Shown here in pieces: positions 29,569-38,411 of a stretch of DNA of 64,000 nucleotides. Source of the stretch: Bog-756 sp963699105 (GTDB lineage: Bacteria; Actinomycetota; Acidimicrobiia; Acidimicrobiales; RAAP-2); NCBI GenBank assembly GCA_963699105.1, contig CAVOTI010000002.1, positions 1 through 64,000 on the forward strand, read 5' to 3'. Position 1 is the first letter of the stretch. Every line of letters starts with the position of its first letter. The position numbers and the translations under genes were made by a program. Below the pieces are notes generated by a model. That model ran no database searches, was not told the origin of the DNA, and saw only the letters and a list, made by a program, of their open reading frames with translations.

Positions 29569-30659
29569 TGTCCGAGGAGCTCGACGACAGCGGGACCGGC
29601 GAGGAGGTGGGGGCCGACGGCGTCTCCGACGACGGGTCCGGCGACAACGGGTCCGACGACGGCGTCTCCGCCGACAGCGTCACGATGCACGTGTGGCGCG
29701 GGGACGACAGTGGCGGCGAGTTCGCCGAGTACGTCCTGCCCGCCGAAGAGGGCGAGGTCGTCCTCGACGTCATCCACCGCGTGCAGGCCACCCACGCACC
29801 GGATCTGGCCTGTCGCTGGAACTGCAAGGCCGGCAAGTGTGGCTCCTGCTCGGCGGAGATAAACGGCCGACCGGCCCTCATGTGCATGACCCGCATGGAC
29901 ACCCTGCCGCCGGGACAAGCGGTGACGGTGGCGCCCATGCGTACCTTCCCCATCATGAGGGACCTGGTCACCGACGTCTCCTACAACTACGAGGTGGCCA
30001 AGCGGATCCCTCCGTTCGCACCCCGGGCCAAGACGGCCGACGAGGTGGAGGCCGGCGGCTACCGGATGATGCAGATCGACGTCGAACGCAGCCAGGAGTT
30101 CCGCAAGTGCATCGAGTGCTTCCTGTGCCAGGACGTCTGCCACGTGATCCGGGACCACGAGGAGAACAAGACCGCCTTCGCCGGGCCGCGCTTCTTCGCC
30201 CGCTCGGCCGAGCTGGAGATGCACCCCCTCGACGTCAACGACCGGCGTGAGCTCCTCCAAGAGGAGCAGGGCCTGGGCAAGTGCAACATCACCAAGTGCT
30301 GCACCGAGGTGTGCCCCGAGCACATCAAGATCACCGACAACGCCATCATCCCGCTGAAGGAGCGGGCGGTGGACGCCAAGTACGATCCGGTGGCATGGCT
30401 GGGGCGCAAGATCCTCAACCGGACCAGGCGCACGCCGGCCCAAGCCGCCGAGAGCTCGCCGGCCGTCGGGCCCGCCGCCGTGCAACCGGCGGTCGAGGTC
30501 CACGGGATTCCGGTCCCTGTCGGTGCGAGGAACGGGACGGCCAACGGGTCGGTAGCGGGCCATGGGCTGCACGGCTCCCCTCCCTATGCCGAATCCGATT
30601 CCGGGCCTGGCCCCGACCCAGACGAGGCGTCGGCCACCGAGGATGCTCCTGCCGGGTGA
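29568..30659 (+). CDS. sdhB: Succinate dehydrogenase iron-sulfur subunit with long C-terminal tail
   Basis: A 363-residue protein, over 100 longer than usual. An acidic Asp/Ser/Gly-rich N-terminal stretch of about 38 residues precedes the [2Fe-2S] motif CRWNCKAGKCGSC. The [4Fe-4S] motif CIECFLCQDVC and the third cluster region CNITKCCTEVCPEHIKI follow. After NRTRRTPAQAAE an unstructured Ala/Pro/Gly-rich tail of about 80 residues ends at 30659. The ATG overlaps the sdhA stop (TGATG). Cluster motifs are complete, so the electron route from FAD to the anchor should work; the tail has no recognised role. Confidence 0.93.
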   Translation: MSEELDDSGTGEEVGADGVSDDGSGDNGSDDGVSADSVTMHVWRGDDSGGEFAEYVLPAEEGEVVLDVIHRVQATHAPDLACRWNCKAGKCGSCSAEINGRPALMCMTRMDTLPPGQAVTVAPMRTFPIMRDLVTDVSYNYEVAKRIPPFAPRAKTADEVEAGGYRMMQIDVERSQEFRKCIECFLCQDVCHVIRDHEENKTAFAGPRFFARSAELEMHPLDVNDRRELLQEEQGLGKCNITKCCTEVCPEHIKITDNAIIPLKERAVDAKYDPVAWLGRKILNRTRRTPAQAAESSPAVGPAAVQPAVEVHGIPVPVGARNGTANGSVAGHGLHGSPPYAESDSGPGPDPDEASATEDAPAG

Positions 30660-30741
30660 GCGTGACACCCCGACCGCGTGGGCATCACCGTCGGGATCAC
30701 GACCGGGCCCGCCGCACGATGAATCCAGGAAGCACGCGGGC

Positions 30742-31188
30742 GTGGCCCGGTTCCTGAGCCCGGCCTGGGTACAGGAGTACAACTACGCCCTGAGCGGTGT
30801 GGTGTTGCCCGGCCCGGGTCCGGACGCCGGACTCGCCGCCGCCGACGGTCGCTTCATCGTGTGCCAGGAGGTGCGGGGCGGGCCCGACGGGGACGTGCAG
30901 CTCCTTCTGGTGGCTGACGGCGGCCGCCTCCGGTTCAGCCTGGTACCTCTCGACAACGCCGCACCGGACGGCTCCGGACCGGATGCAGACCACCGCCCGG
31001 ATGTCACCATCGCCCTCTCCTACGAGGACGCCGCCGCCATGTCGAAGGGGGAGCTGTCTCCGGCAGAGGCCCTGAACGAAGGCCGGGTCCGGGTGCGCGG
31101 CGACCTGTCGGTACTGGTCGCCGGGCAGCAACTGGTGGACGCCGCCCGGGACCACGTGGACGGGTTGGGGGCGGCCACCACCTACTGA
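30742..31188 (+). CDS. SCP2 sterol-carrier-like domain protein
   Basis: From the GTG at 30742 (AGGAAG lies eight bases before it) the protein has 148 residues. The C-terminal half, VTIALSYEDAAAMSKGELSPAEALNEGRVRVRGDLSVLV, is the typical lipid-pocket strand-helix part of SCP2-like proteins. Such domains bind lipids or act as small ligand carriers and are common as stand-alone actinobacterial proteins. A longer open frame overlaps the sdhB tail but is not supported by a ribosome site. It lies 82 bases downstream of sdhB and could be in that transcript. Confidence 0.75.
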   Translation: MARFLSPAWVQEYNYALSGVVLPGPGPDAGLAAADGRFIVCQEVRGGPDGDVQLLLVADGGRLRFSLVPLDNAAPDGSGPDADHRPDVTIALSYEDAAAMSKGELSPAEALNEGRVRVRGDLSVLVAGQQLVDAARDHVDGLGAATTY

Positions 31189-31342
31189 AGGCTCTCGAGG
31201 CCCCGTCCCCGGGGCACCTTCCGCCTCCGGCGGTCCGGTGGTGTGCGACACGACGGACAGCACGTCACGGTGCTGGCAGAAGAGGCCGGGGCGTGGCAGC
31301 GTGGAGCACGACGCCGAGCACCGGCCGGGGGAGGATCGTTCC

Positions 31343-31795
31343 ATGGAGGTACTGAGCAGCCGGACAATCATCCACCCCTCGGATCTCGACCGCTCGCTCG
31401 CCTTCTACGGTGAAGGACTGGACCTGTCGGTGGCCCGCCAGTTCGGCAGCGGCCCCCACCGGGGCGTGGTCTTCTTTGCCGGCGGCGGTCTGATCGAGGT
31501 GGTCGGAGGGGGCGACCCGTCGCCCCCCGGACCCTCCGGAGCGGCCGACGGCGGGCATCCGGACGGGCCCAGGGTGGCCCTCTGGCTCCAGGTGCGGGAC
31601 GTCGGCGCCACCCTGGAGGAGCTGGCCGTCCGGGGGGTGGAAGCGGTCCGGCCGCCCAGGCTGGAACCGTGGGGCCTGATCGAGGCCTGGGTCGAGGATC
31701 CCGATGCACTCCGAATCCACCTGGTCGAGGTGCCGGCCGACCACCCGCTGCGCCGCGACCAGCGCGATCTCGTCGCCCCGGATGGCGCCACGTGA
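31343..31795 (+). CDS. VOC (glyoxalase/bleomycin-resistance) family protein, first of a pair
   Basis: A 150-residue protein whose ATG follows GGGGGAGGA. It has one vicinal-oxygen-chelate module: IIHPSDLDRSLAFYGEGLDLSVARQF, VVFFAGGGLIEVV, and the closing strand VEDPDALRIHLVEVP with the usual metal-position glutamate replaced by His-Leu context. The family includes glyoxalases, dioxygenases and resistance proteins; the substrate cannot be assigned. The stop overlaps the next VOC gene by four bases (GTGA), so the two may form a heterodimer. Confidence 0.8.
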   Translation: MEVLSSRTIIHPSDLDRSLAFYGEGLDLSVARQFGSGPHRGVVFFAGGGLIEVVGGGDPSPPGPSGAADGGHPDGPRVALWLQVRDVGATLEELAVRGVEAVRPPRLEPWGLIEAWVEDPDALRIHLVEVPADHPLRRDQRDLVAPDGAT

Positions 31796-32172
31796 GTGGA
31801 CACCGGGTCGTCGCCATCGACCACGTGCAGCTGGCCATGCCCGCCGGCCCCGAGGCCGAGGAGCAGGCCCAGGCGTTCTTCGAAGGTCTGCTCGGCCTGT
31901 CCCGGGTACCCAAGCCTCCTGAGCTGGCCAGCCGAGGAGGTTGCTGGTTCGAGCTGGGCCCGGCCCGGGTCCACCTCGGGGTGGAGGAGGACTTCCGCCC
32001 GGCCCGCAAAGCCCACCCGGCGCTGGTGGTGGACAACCTCGACGAGCTATGTCGACTGCTCGAGGAGTCCGGCCACCCGACCCGCCGGGCCGAGGACGTG
32101 CCGGGCAAGCCGCAGTGGTACGTCGACGACCCTTTCGGCAACCGGATCGAGCTGATCCCCTCGCCCGGGTGA
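31792..32172 (+). CDS. VOC (glyoxalase-fold) family protein, second of a pair
   Basis: A 126-residue single-module VOC protein beginning at GTG 31792, translationally coupled to the preceding VOC gene. It has the metal-ligand strand AIDHVQLAMPAG, CWFELGPARVHLGVEEDF with a central His, and a closing YVDDPFGNRIELI carrying the family's terminal glutamate. These three positions (His, His, Glu) are those used for metal in many VOC enzymes, so this member is the better candidate for catalysis. The substrate is unknown. Confidence 0.85.
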   Translation: MSGHRVVAIDHVQLAMPAGPEAEEQAQAFFEGLLGLSRVPKPPELASRGGCWFELGPARVHLGVEEDFRPARKAHPALVVDNLDELCRLLEESGHPTRRAEDVPGKPQWYVDDPFGNRIELIPSPG

Positions 32173-32194
32173 CGGTGCCGCCCGGACCGTCGGG

Positions 32195-33718
32195 TCACGG
32201 CTCGGCGCGGGCGGGCGGGGAACCGACCGGTGGTGCAAGCGGCGGTGGGCAGCCGGACGGGAGCAGCCGGATCACCCCATAGGCAGCAGCCCCACCAAAA
32301 AGGCCCGCCCAGCAGACGGCCGAGAGCAGGGGGCTGGCCCCGGCCAGATCCCGAGCCGCCGGAACGTCGGCGAAGCACGCCACCGCCGACAGGAACAACA
32401 ACAGCCTGAGCGTCCACCTCTCGGCCACTGCGGCCAGGAAGACGAAGCCCCAGGTCTCGTACCACGGCCACACCACCGGCCCGAGGACGACGAACACCAG
32501 GAGGCTCCAGCCGAGCGCTTGCAGGTAGCCCACCCCTTTCGACCTGACGATCAGGACCACCGAGATGACAGCGGCCACCACCAGACCGGCGGCCCGGGAG
32601 TCCTGAACGAGCGTCCCGGTGTGGCCCCCGTAGCCGATGGCGCCGGCGGCATGTCCCATCGACAGGCCCACGGCCGTCACCGGGTCGAGCCAGGACACGA
32701 CGGTCCCGGGGTTGGACAGTCCGCTCAGCCAGCGCCACCCGAGCCCGGAGACGGCGGTCACCGCGGCCATCAGCCCGGCCGACACGAGGACCGCCGCCGC
32801 CACCCGGGACCATCGCCGCCGCCAGTCGACCGCCGATCCCCCCCACCACCAACCGATGCACACCGCCCCGATGAGGGCCGGGATCTTGACCTCGGCTGCC
32901 AGAGCGCACAGGACCAGCCCGATGAACACGTGGTTCCTCCGGGCCACTGCACATCCGGCGACCAGCAGCCCGAGCATGAGAGCGTCGTTGTGGGCGCCGC
33001 CGAGCAGCACCAACAGGACCGCCGGGTTGAGCACGGCCAGGGCGAAGGCCACCGACCGGCTTCTCCTGACCGAGGCGGCCAGGGCGGGGACGCCCCAGGC
33101 GATAAGGGCCACTCCGACCAGGGCCGCACACCGGAAGCCGGCCACTGCGGTCACCACGTCGTGACCTGTGAGCCCGACGATCCATCCCGACAGGCGCTCC
33201 CACGCCGGGCCATAGGGCGCCGGCGAGTGGCGCCACAGCGGGTCGACCAGGCGCAGGAACGAGCCGTTCCCGAGGGCGCTCGGCGTGTGGACGTAGGGGT
33301 TGATCCCCCGGCTGACCATCTCCCCCTGAGCCGCATAGCTGTAGACGTCGCCGCTGAACAGCGGAGGCATGACGAGGACAGGAATGGCCCAGGCGATGGC
33401 GATGACCAGCGGTTTCCCCAGTGGCGTATCCGGGCTCCGCCGGAGGGCCCGGACCAGCTCGAACCATGATCCGAGCATCACCAGGACGCCGGCGTAGACG
33501 ATGACGACGGCCAGGAACCGCACGTTGGAGCCGGCGACGGGCGACGGGGTGGCCGACGTGCCGAAGAACCAGGACTGTGAGGCTCCCGAGGTGAACGGTG
33601 ATCCGGCGTGGGTGAGGCCGACCAGCACGCCCACCGAGCCCACCAACCCGATAACCCCGGCCAGCTCGAGCGGCCACGGGCGCAGGACACGACGCCTCGA
33701 CGGTCCGAGCTCAATCAT
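32195..33718 (-). CDS. MptB-like polyprenol-phosphomannose-dependent mannosyltransferase (GT-C fold)
   Basis: About 507 residues with some 12 predicted membrane helices. The first outer loop has the catalytic-type segment LFSGDVYSYAAQGEMVSRGINPYVH, including the Asp of GT-C enzymes, and further loops contain SPAPYGPAWERLS and LLGGAHNDALMLGLLVAG. This matches the MptA/MptB alpha-1,6-mannosyltransferases that elongate lipomannan with a lipid-linked mannose donor on the outer membrane face. The ATG at 33718 is used; a GTG at 33751 in the same frame is possible. With dprE1/dprE2/ubiA elsewhere in the window it suggests a mannan/arabinan-bearing envelope. Confidence 0.8.
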   Translation of the reverse strand: MIELGPSRRRVLRPWPLELAGVIGLVGSVGVLVGLTHAGSPFTSGASQSWFFGTSATPSPVAGSNVRFLAVVIVYAGVLVMLGSWFELVRALRRSPDTPLGKPLVIAIAWAIPVLVMPPLFSGDVYSYAAQGEMVSRGINPYVHTPSALGNGSFLRLVDPLWRHSPAPYGPAWERLSGWIVGLTGHDVVTAVAGFRCAALVGVALIAWGVPALAASVRRSRSVAFALAVLNPAVLLVLLGGAHNDALMLGLLVAGCAVARRNHVFIGLVLCALAAEVKIPALIGAVCIGWWWGGSAVDWRRRWSRVAAAVLVSAGLMAAVTAVSGLGWRWLSGLSNPGTVVSWLDPVTAVGLSMGHAAGAIGYGGHTGTLVQDSRAAGLVVAAVISVVLIVRSKGVGYLQALGWSLLVFVVLGPVVWPWYETWGFVFLAAVAERWTLRLLLFLSAVACFADVPAARDLAGASPLLSAVCWAGLFGGAAAYGVIRLLPSGCPPPLAPPVGSPPARAEP

Positions 33719-33875
33719 CGAAGTACGATCTGCCGAATTCCGGGCCGCCACCGGGACGGACGTCGATCAGCCGGTTCCCTCACCCACGCCCGGATCGGGG
33801 AGCGTCACCTGGCCGCCGTTCTGCCTGCTGCCACTGGTGGCCCGGCACCGGTCGGCGTCGACCGGTGCCGATGCC

Positions 33876-34421
33876 TCAACCCACCACCGAATGATGGGCA
33901 CCGATCAGGGTGATGGCGATCAGTGCCGGTACCTCGCCCATGTTGGACCAGCGGTGGCGCGTGCCGTTCTGGATGTAGGTGTCACCCGGTTCGAGCGTGA
34001 GCTTGACCCCGTCGTCGAGCTCGAGGATGGGTTGGCCGGCGAGCACGATGCCGTAGTCGACAGTGGCGGTGGTGTGCATGCCGGGATGCTCGTACTCGAG
34101 GTACTCGGCCATGCCGGGAAGCTTCTCTTCGAACTCGGCCAGGGCGGCGTCGACATCGATGTCGGCCGGCGCACCCGTACCTCCGTCCGGAGGGATGGTG
34201 AAGAATCCGAAGCGGAACCCTCCCACCGGCGGAAAGTAGTTGACCGCCTCCGGCTTCGAGCCGTCGTCGGGGAACGCCGGAGTCGAATCGGCACCCCACA
34301 GCCGGTGGAACTCGCTGCCGGGCAGCAGTGACAACGTGATCGGCGCCACCTCTTCGTCGTTGACAAACACCGCCTTGCCTTTGCCGTCGTGGCCGGTGAC
34401 CACTCGTCGTATCTTCACCAC
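33876..34421 (-). CDS. Cupin-domain protein
   Basis: A 181-residue protein from a GTG at 34421 with GGAGGAG six bases upstream. The C-terminal half holds a cupin barrel: HTTATVDYGIVLAGQPILELDDG (first motif) and LEPGDTYIQNGTRHRWSNMG (second motif, G-D-x6-G-x3-H-x-W). The N-terminal half (VVTGHDGKGKAVFVNDE, GFRFGFFTIPPDGG) resembles small actinobacterial cupins found near oxidoreductases. Metal-binding residues appear as His in HTTA and His in TRHRW. The enzymatic role, if any, is unknown. It is separated by 157 bases from mptB-like and is the same direction. Confidence 0.85.
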   Translation of the reverse strand: MVKIRRVVTGHDGKGKAVFVNDEEVAPITLSLLPGSEFHRLWGADSTPAFPDDGSKPEAVNYFPPVGGFRFGFFTIPPDGGTGAPADIDVDAALAEFEEKLPGMAEYLEYEHPGMHTTATVDYGIVLAGQPILELDDGVKLTLEPGDTYIQNGTRHRWSNMGEVPALIAITLIGAHHSVVG

Positions 34422-34847
34422 ACGCTCCTCCGCTCACCTTCGGTCATTGCCAAGAGGCTCGCGAGGGCAGAAGTAACACCGCCGTTCAACTGCGCGATCC
34501 CCGAGTACCGCAATCCTTGACGGTGAGGACGTTAACACCGGTGCACGCCCGAACACCGGCATCGGTGTGGCCAGAACACGATTCCGGACAAGCCCGTCGG
34601 CCCCGGGCCGGATAGCCGGCCGGCGACCTGCCGGCTGGTCCCTGCCTGCCCGATCGCCCCCGGGCAGGTCCCCTGGGCCACGGTCACGGCCAGGGCCAGG
34701 GCCGCGGCCATCAGGATGCCGGCCCGTCACCCACCGTGGCCCGAGCTCCTTGTCGACGTCCCAGCCAGTAGTGTTGAAAGCGGTTCAGCACGCTGAGACA
34801 ACCGGCTCCGCTCGGCCGAAGCGCTTCGAGCGCCATCCGGAGGTCTC
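34422..34847. other. Gene-free divergent region before desaturase
   Basis: This 426-base stretch lies between the divergent cupin and desaturase genes. Open frames exist on both strands but have no domain, ribosome site or consistent codon pattern. The part 34470-34570 is less GC-rich than its surroundings and the likely place for promoters. No repeat or RNA fold is evident. Confidence 0.4.
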
Positions 34848-35825
34848 ATGGATCGCCTGTCCGTCCCGCCCGGCCCCATGGCCGCCCTCGACCCGTGCCC
34901 GGCGGCGGTGGCCACCCCACCCGTCATCCACCCGACCCAGAAGCTGGTGACGGTGGCCATCGTGGCCGGGCCGGCCGTCGCCCTTGCCGTCGTCGTTCCG
35001 TTGCTGTGGGGCCACGCCGTCGACCTGTCGGACCTGCTGGTGGCGGCGGTCTTCTACGTGATCACCGGATTCGGCATCACCATCGGCTTTCACCGCCTGT
35101 TCACCCACAACGGGTTCGGGTCCAACCGGGTGCTCAAGATCGTGCTGGCCGTATCGGGTTCGATGGCCGTGGAGGGAACCTTGACGAGTTGGGTGGCCAC
35201 CCATCGTCGACATCACATGTTCAGCGACCAGGCCGGGGACCCCCACTCCCCGCACCGCTACGGGGACCACGGTGGCCGCCTCCTGCGCGGGCTCGCCTTC
35301 TCCCACGTCGGGTGGCTGTTCGTCTCGGACGCTTCCAACGCCGACCGTTACGCACCCGACATGCTCCGTGACCGCGACCTGCAACGGGTCGACCGCCTCT
35401 TCCCACTCCTGGCCGTGGCCTCGGTGACGATCCCCTTCGGCATCGGCTACCTACTGTCGTGGACCCTGGCCGGGGCGCTCAGCGCCCTGCTGTGGGCGGG
35501 CCTGGTGCGAATGGCGCTCCTCCACCACGTCACCTGGTCGGTCAACTCGCTGTGCCACACCTTCGGCCGGCGTTCGGACGGGACGTCCGACCGGAGCACC
35601 AACCTGTGGCCGCTAGCCATGATCTCCCTCGGCGACAACTGGCACAACGTCCACCACGCCCATCCGACCTGGGCCCGCCACGGGGCCCGGCGGGGCATGG
35701 TCGATCCGTCGGCATGGCTCATCCGCCGGTTCGAGCAGCTGGGATGGGCGACCAAGGTCCGGTGGCCGACGGGCCGCGAGCCCTCCCTGGCTCGGGCGGG
35801 CGTCGACTCCCGGGTCAGCCGGTAG
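34848..35825 (+). CDS. Acyl-CoA/fatty-acid delta-9-type desaturase, integral membrane
   Basis: A 325-residue diiron desaturase with all three histidine boxes: HRLFTH near residue 83, HRRHH near 124 and HNVHH near 267. Membrane helices flank them (VTVAIVAGPAVALAVVVPLLW, LLVAAVFYVITGFGITIGF, LFPLLAVASVTIPFGIGYLL). The ATG has GGAGG six bases upstream. The enzyme uses O2 and a ferredoxin or rubredoxin-type donor to put a double bond in an acyl chain, tuning membrane fluidity. Its last 11 bases overlap the convergent DUF2277 gene. Confidence 0.92.
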   Translation: MDRLSVPPGPMAALDPCPAAVATPPVIHPTQKLVTVAIVAGPAVALAVVVPLLWGHAVDLSDLLVAAVFYVITGFGITIGFHRLFTHNGFGSNRVLKIVLAVSGSMAVEGTLTSWVATHRRHHMFSDQAGDPHSPHRYGDHGGRLLRGLAFSHVGWLFVSDASNADRYAPDMLRDRDLQRVDRLFPLLAVASVTIPFGIGYLLSWTLAGALSALLWAGLVRMALLHHVTWSVNSLCHTFGRRSDGTSDRSTNLWPLAMISLGDNWHNVHHAHPTWARHGARRGMVDPSAWLIRRFEQLGWATKVRWPTGREPSLARAGVDSRVSR

Positions 35826-36069
35826 CGGCGGGGCGGCGGCGGAGCGGGGGCACCGTGGCCGGCGGGCGGCGGCGGGCCGGCAGGTCCGACAGGAGCTCGG
35901 TGGTGGCTTCGGCCACCAGTCGGACGGCCTTCTCGAACGCCGGACCGGTGTCGGCCGACAACGAGGTGACACCACTGACCTTTCGCACGTACTGGCGGGA
36001 GGCGGCCTCGATCTCCTCAGCCGTCGCCTTGGGTTCCAATCCCCGGAGGGTGGTGATGTTGCGGCACAT
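35815..36069 (-). CDS. DUF2277-family small protein
   Basis: An 84-residue protein beginning MCRNITTLRGLEPKATAEEIEAASRQYVRKVSG, the signature of DUF2277 proteins: short helical proteins widespread in actinobacteria and of unknown function. The C-terminus has an additional Arg/Pro-rich tail. It is 24 bases downstream of mdh in the same direction and is the last gene of the purN-mdh run. It overlaps the desaturase gene convergently. Confidence 0.85.
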   Translation of the reverse strand: MCRNITTLRGLEPKATAEEIEAASRQYVRKVSGVTSLSADTGPAFEKAVRLVAEATTELLSDLPARRRPPATVPPLRRRPAATG

Positions 36070-36093
36070 GCCGCCCAGGCTAGGGGATCGGTC

Positions 36094-37086
36094 CTAGCCG
36101 AGCAGATCGGTCACGTCGGCCCGCTCGGCCTCCAGCTCCTCGGTGGTGATCCGGATCCGATCGGTGGCGAACTCGTCGTGGGACAGCCCCTCGACAACCG
36201 TCCAGCCCCCGGCGCCGTTCGTCCGGATGGGAAATCCGAATTGGAGGCCCTCGGGCACCCCGTACTCGCCTCTGGACACCACGGCCAGGGACGTGAAGTC
36301 ATCACCGACGGTGCCGGTCCGGATGCTCACCACCGAGTCGATGGCGGCGTTGGCCGCCGACGCCGCCGACGAGAGACCGCGGGCCTCGATCACCGCCGCC
36401 CCCCGCTTCTGCACGGTGGTGATGAACTCACCCTGCAGCCAGGCGGTGTCGTCGATGACCTCGGCCGCCGGCTTGCCCCCGATGAGGGCGTTGGCGTAGT
36501 CGGGGAACTGGGTGGCGGAGTGGTTGCCCCAGATGCCCACATTGGTGACTGAGGCCACCGGCACACCGGCCTTGTGGGCGAGCTGGCTCTTGGCCCGGTT
36601 CTCGTCCAGCCTGGTCATGGCGAACCACCGGTCGACCGGGACGTCGGGGGCGTTGGTGCGGGCGATCAGGCAGTTGGTGTTGCAAGGATTTCCGACAACC
36701 AGGATCTGCACGTCGGAGGCGGCGTTGCCGGCGATGGCACGACCCTGTGGCCCGAAGATCCCCCCGTTGATGGTGAGGAGGTCGCCCCGTTCCATGCCCG
36801 CCTTGCGGGGAATGGACCCCACCAGCAGCGCCCACGACGTCCCGTCGAATGCGATGTCGAGGTCGGTGGTGGTAACGATGTCACTGACCAGGGGAAACGC
36901 ACAGTCATCGATCTCCATCACCACGCCCTCGAGCGCCTTCATGCCCGGTTCGATCTCGAGGAGGCGGAGCACCACCGGCTGGTCGGGACCGAGGAGCTGG
37001 CCCGAGGCGATGCGGAACAACAGGGAGTAGCCGATCTGGCCGGCGGCCCCGGTGACGGTGACGTGGACTGGAGAGTTGGCTGCCAT
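36094..37086 (-). CDS. mdh: Malate dehydrogenase
   Basis: A 330-residue NAD-dependent enzyme that interconverts malate and oxaloacetate in the TCA cycle. The nucleotide fold starts VTVTGAAGQIGYSLLFRIASG. The active-site loop SIPRKAGMERGDLL, the VVGNPCNTNCLIA strand, the substrate arginine in MTRLDENRAKSQLA and the catalytic histidine in GIWGNHSATQFPD are all present. This is the cytosolic-type MDH found in many actinobacteria. It follows icd at 74 bases in the same direction, grouping two TCA-cycle dehydrogenases. Confidence 0.96.
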   Translation of the reverse strand: MAANSPVHVTVTGAAGQIGYSLLFRIASGQLLGPDQPVVLRLLEIEPGMKALEGVVMEIDDCAFPLVSDIVTTTDLDIAFDGTSWALLVGSIPRKAGMERGDLLTINGGIFGPQGRAIAGNAASDVQILVVGNPCNTNCLIARTNAPDVPVDRWFAMTRLDENRAKSQLAHKAGVPVASVTNVGIWGNHSATQFPDYANALIGGKPAAEVIDDTAWLQGEFITTVQKRGAAVIEARGLSSAASAANAAIDSVVSIRTGTVGDDFTSLAVVSRGEYGVPEGLQFGFPIRTNGAGGWTVVEGLSHDEFATDRIRITTEELEAERADVTDLLG

Positions 37087-37160
37087 GAGGCTGAGGCTAA
37101 TCGTCCGGTCCCGAACGGTCTAACCAGGGACCCGACCGAACCCGGCGCCGGGATCGCCGG

Positions 37161-38357
37161 CTACAGGCGATCGACGATCGCCGAGGCGAACTCGGAGCAC
37201 TTGACCTCGGTGGCCCCGTCCATCAGCCGGGCGAAGTCGTAGGTGACCACCTTGTCGGCGATGGTGGCCTCGAGGGCGGTCACGATGTCGGCGGCCGAGT
37301 CGGTCCAGCCCAGATGCTCGTACATCATCACGCCGGAGAGCAGCACGGAGCCCGGATTGACCTTGTCCAGACCGGCGTACTTGGGGGCGGTCCCGTGGGT
37401 CGCCTCGAAGATGCCGTGCCCGGTCGTGTAGTTGATGTTGCCCCCGGGGGCGATCCCGATCCCGCCGACCTGGGCGGCCAACGCGTCGGACAGGTAGTCG
37501 CCGTTGAGGTTGGTGGTGGCGATGACGTCGAACTCCTCGGGACGGGTCAGGACCTGCTGGAGGGTGATGTCGGCGATGCTGTCCTTGACCAGTAGCTTGT
37601 CCCCGGGCTTGCCGTCACAGTCGTCCCACCCCACGGCCACGTCGGCGAACTCCTCTCGGACGAGTTCGTAGCCCCAGTTCCGGAAGGCCCCCTCGGTGAA
37701 CTTCTGGATGTTCCCCTTGTGGACCATGTCGACGCTGGTGCGCCCGTGGGCCAGGGCGTAGTTGATGGAGGCACGGATGAGGCGCTTCGACCCGAACTCG
37801 GAGATCGGCTTGATGCCGATGCCCGAACCCTCGCGGATCTCCCAGCCCATCTGGTCGCGCAGGAAAGCCGACAGCTTCGCCGCCTCGGGGGTGTAGGCCT
37901 CGGCCTCGAGCCCGGCGTAGATGTCCTCAGTGTTCTCGCGGAAGATGACCATGTCGACCTTCTCGGGGTGGAGGACAGGCGAAGGAACGCCCTTGAACCA
38001 CCGCACCGGCCGGAGACAGACGTACAGGTCGAGAATCTGGCGGAGGGCCACGTTGAGGGACCGGATCCCACCGCCGACCGGCGTGGTCAACGGGCCCTTG
38101 ATGCCGATGAGGTGGGAGCGAAACGTCTCGACCGTCTCGTCGGGCAGCCAGCTGCCGGTCTCGTCGAAGGCCTTCTGGCCGGCCAGCACCTCTTTCCACG
38201 CCACCTTCCTGCCGTACTTGGCGGCGGCGGCGTCGAGCACCAGCTTGGCCGCAGGCCAGATGTCCACGCCGGTTCCGTCACCTTCGATGAACGGGATGAT
38301 GGGCTGGTCGGTGACATGAAGGGCGCCGTCGGCCCCCTGGGTGATGAGATCGGGCAT
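37161..38357 (-). CDS. icd: Isocitrate dehydrogenase, homodimeric NADP type
   Basis: A 398-residue decarboxylating dehydrogenase from the ATG at 38357 (an earlier in-frame ATG at 38396 lacks support). Visible are the start of the domain PIIPFIEGDGTGVDIWPA, the substrate serine/arginine loop GGIRSLNVALRQILDLYVCLRPVRW, the FRENTEDIYAG motif, the metal aspartate region TTNLNGDYLSDALAAQVGG, and the coenzyme segment ATHGTAPKYAG. It oxidises isocitrate to 2-oxoglutarate. The homodimeric Escherichia coli-like form is used here rather than the monomeric form seen in several other actinobacteria. Confidence 0.95.
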   Translation of the reverse strand: MPDLITQGADGALHVTDQPIIPFIEGDGTGVDIWPAAKLVLDAAAAKYGRKVAWKEVLAGQKAFDETGSWLPDETVETFRSHLIGIKGPLTTPVGGGIRSLNVALRQILDLYVCLRPVRWFKGVPSPVLHPEKVDMVIFRENTEDIYAGLEAEAYTPEAAKLSAFLRDQMGWEIREGSGIGIKPISEFGSKRLIRASINYALAHGRTSVDMVHKGNIQKFTEGAFRNWGYELVREEFADVAVGWDDCDGKPGDKLLVKDSIADITLQQVLTRPEEFDVIATTNLNGDYLSDALAAQVGGIGIAPGGNINYTTGHGIFEATHGTAPKYAGLDKVNPGSVLLSGVMMYEHLGWTDSAADIVTALEATIADKVVTYDFARLMDGATEVKCSEFASAIVDRL

Positions 38358-38411
38358 GCCCGGCAGCCTACCGGCACCCCCACCCTCGCCCGCCAACCGG
38401 GACGGCCGGTA

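Noticed and set aside
34434..34730. Minus-strand open frame upstream of the desaturase
   Set aside because: Low-complexity Gly/Arg/Pro composition with no start signal; looks like chance in GC-rich DNA.
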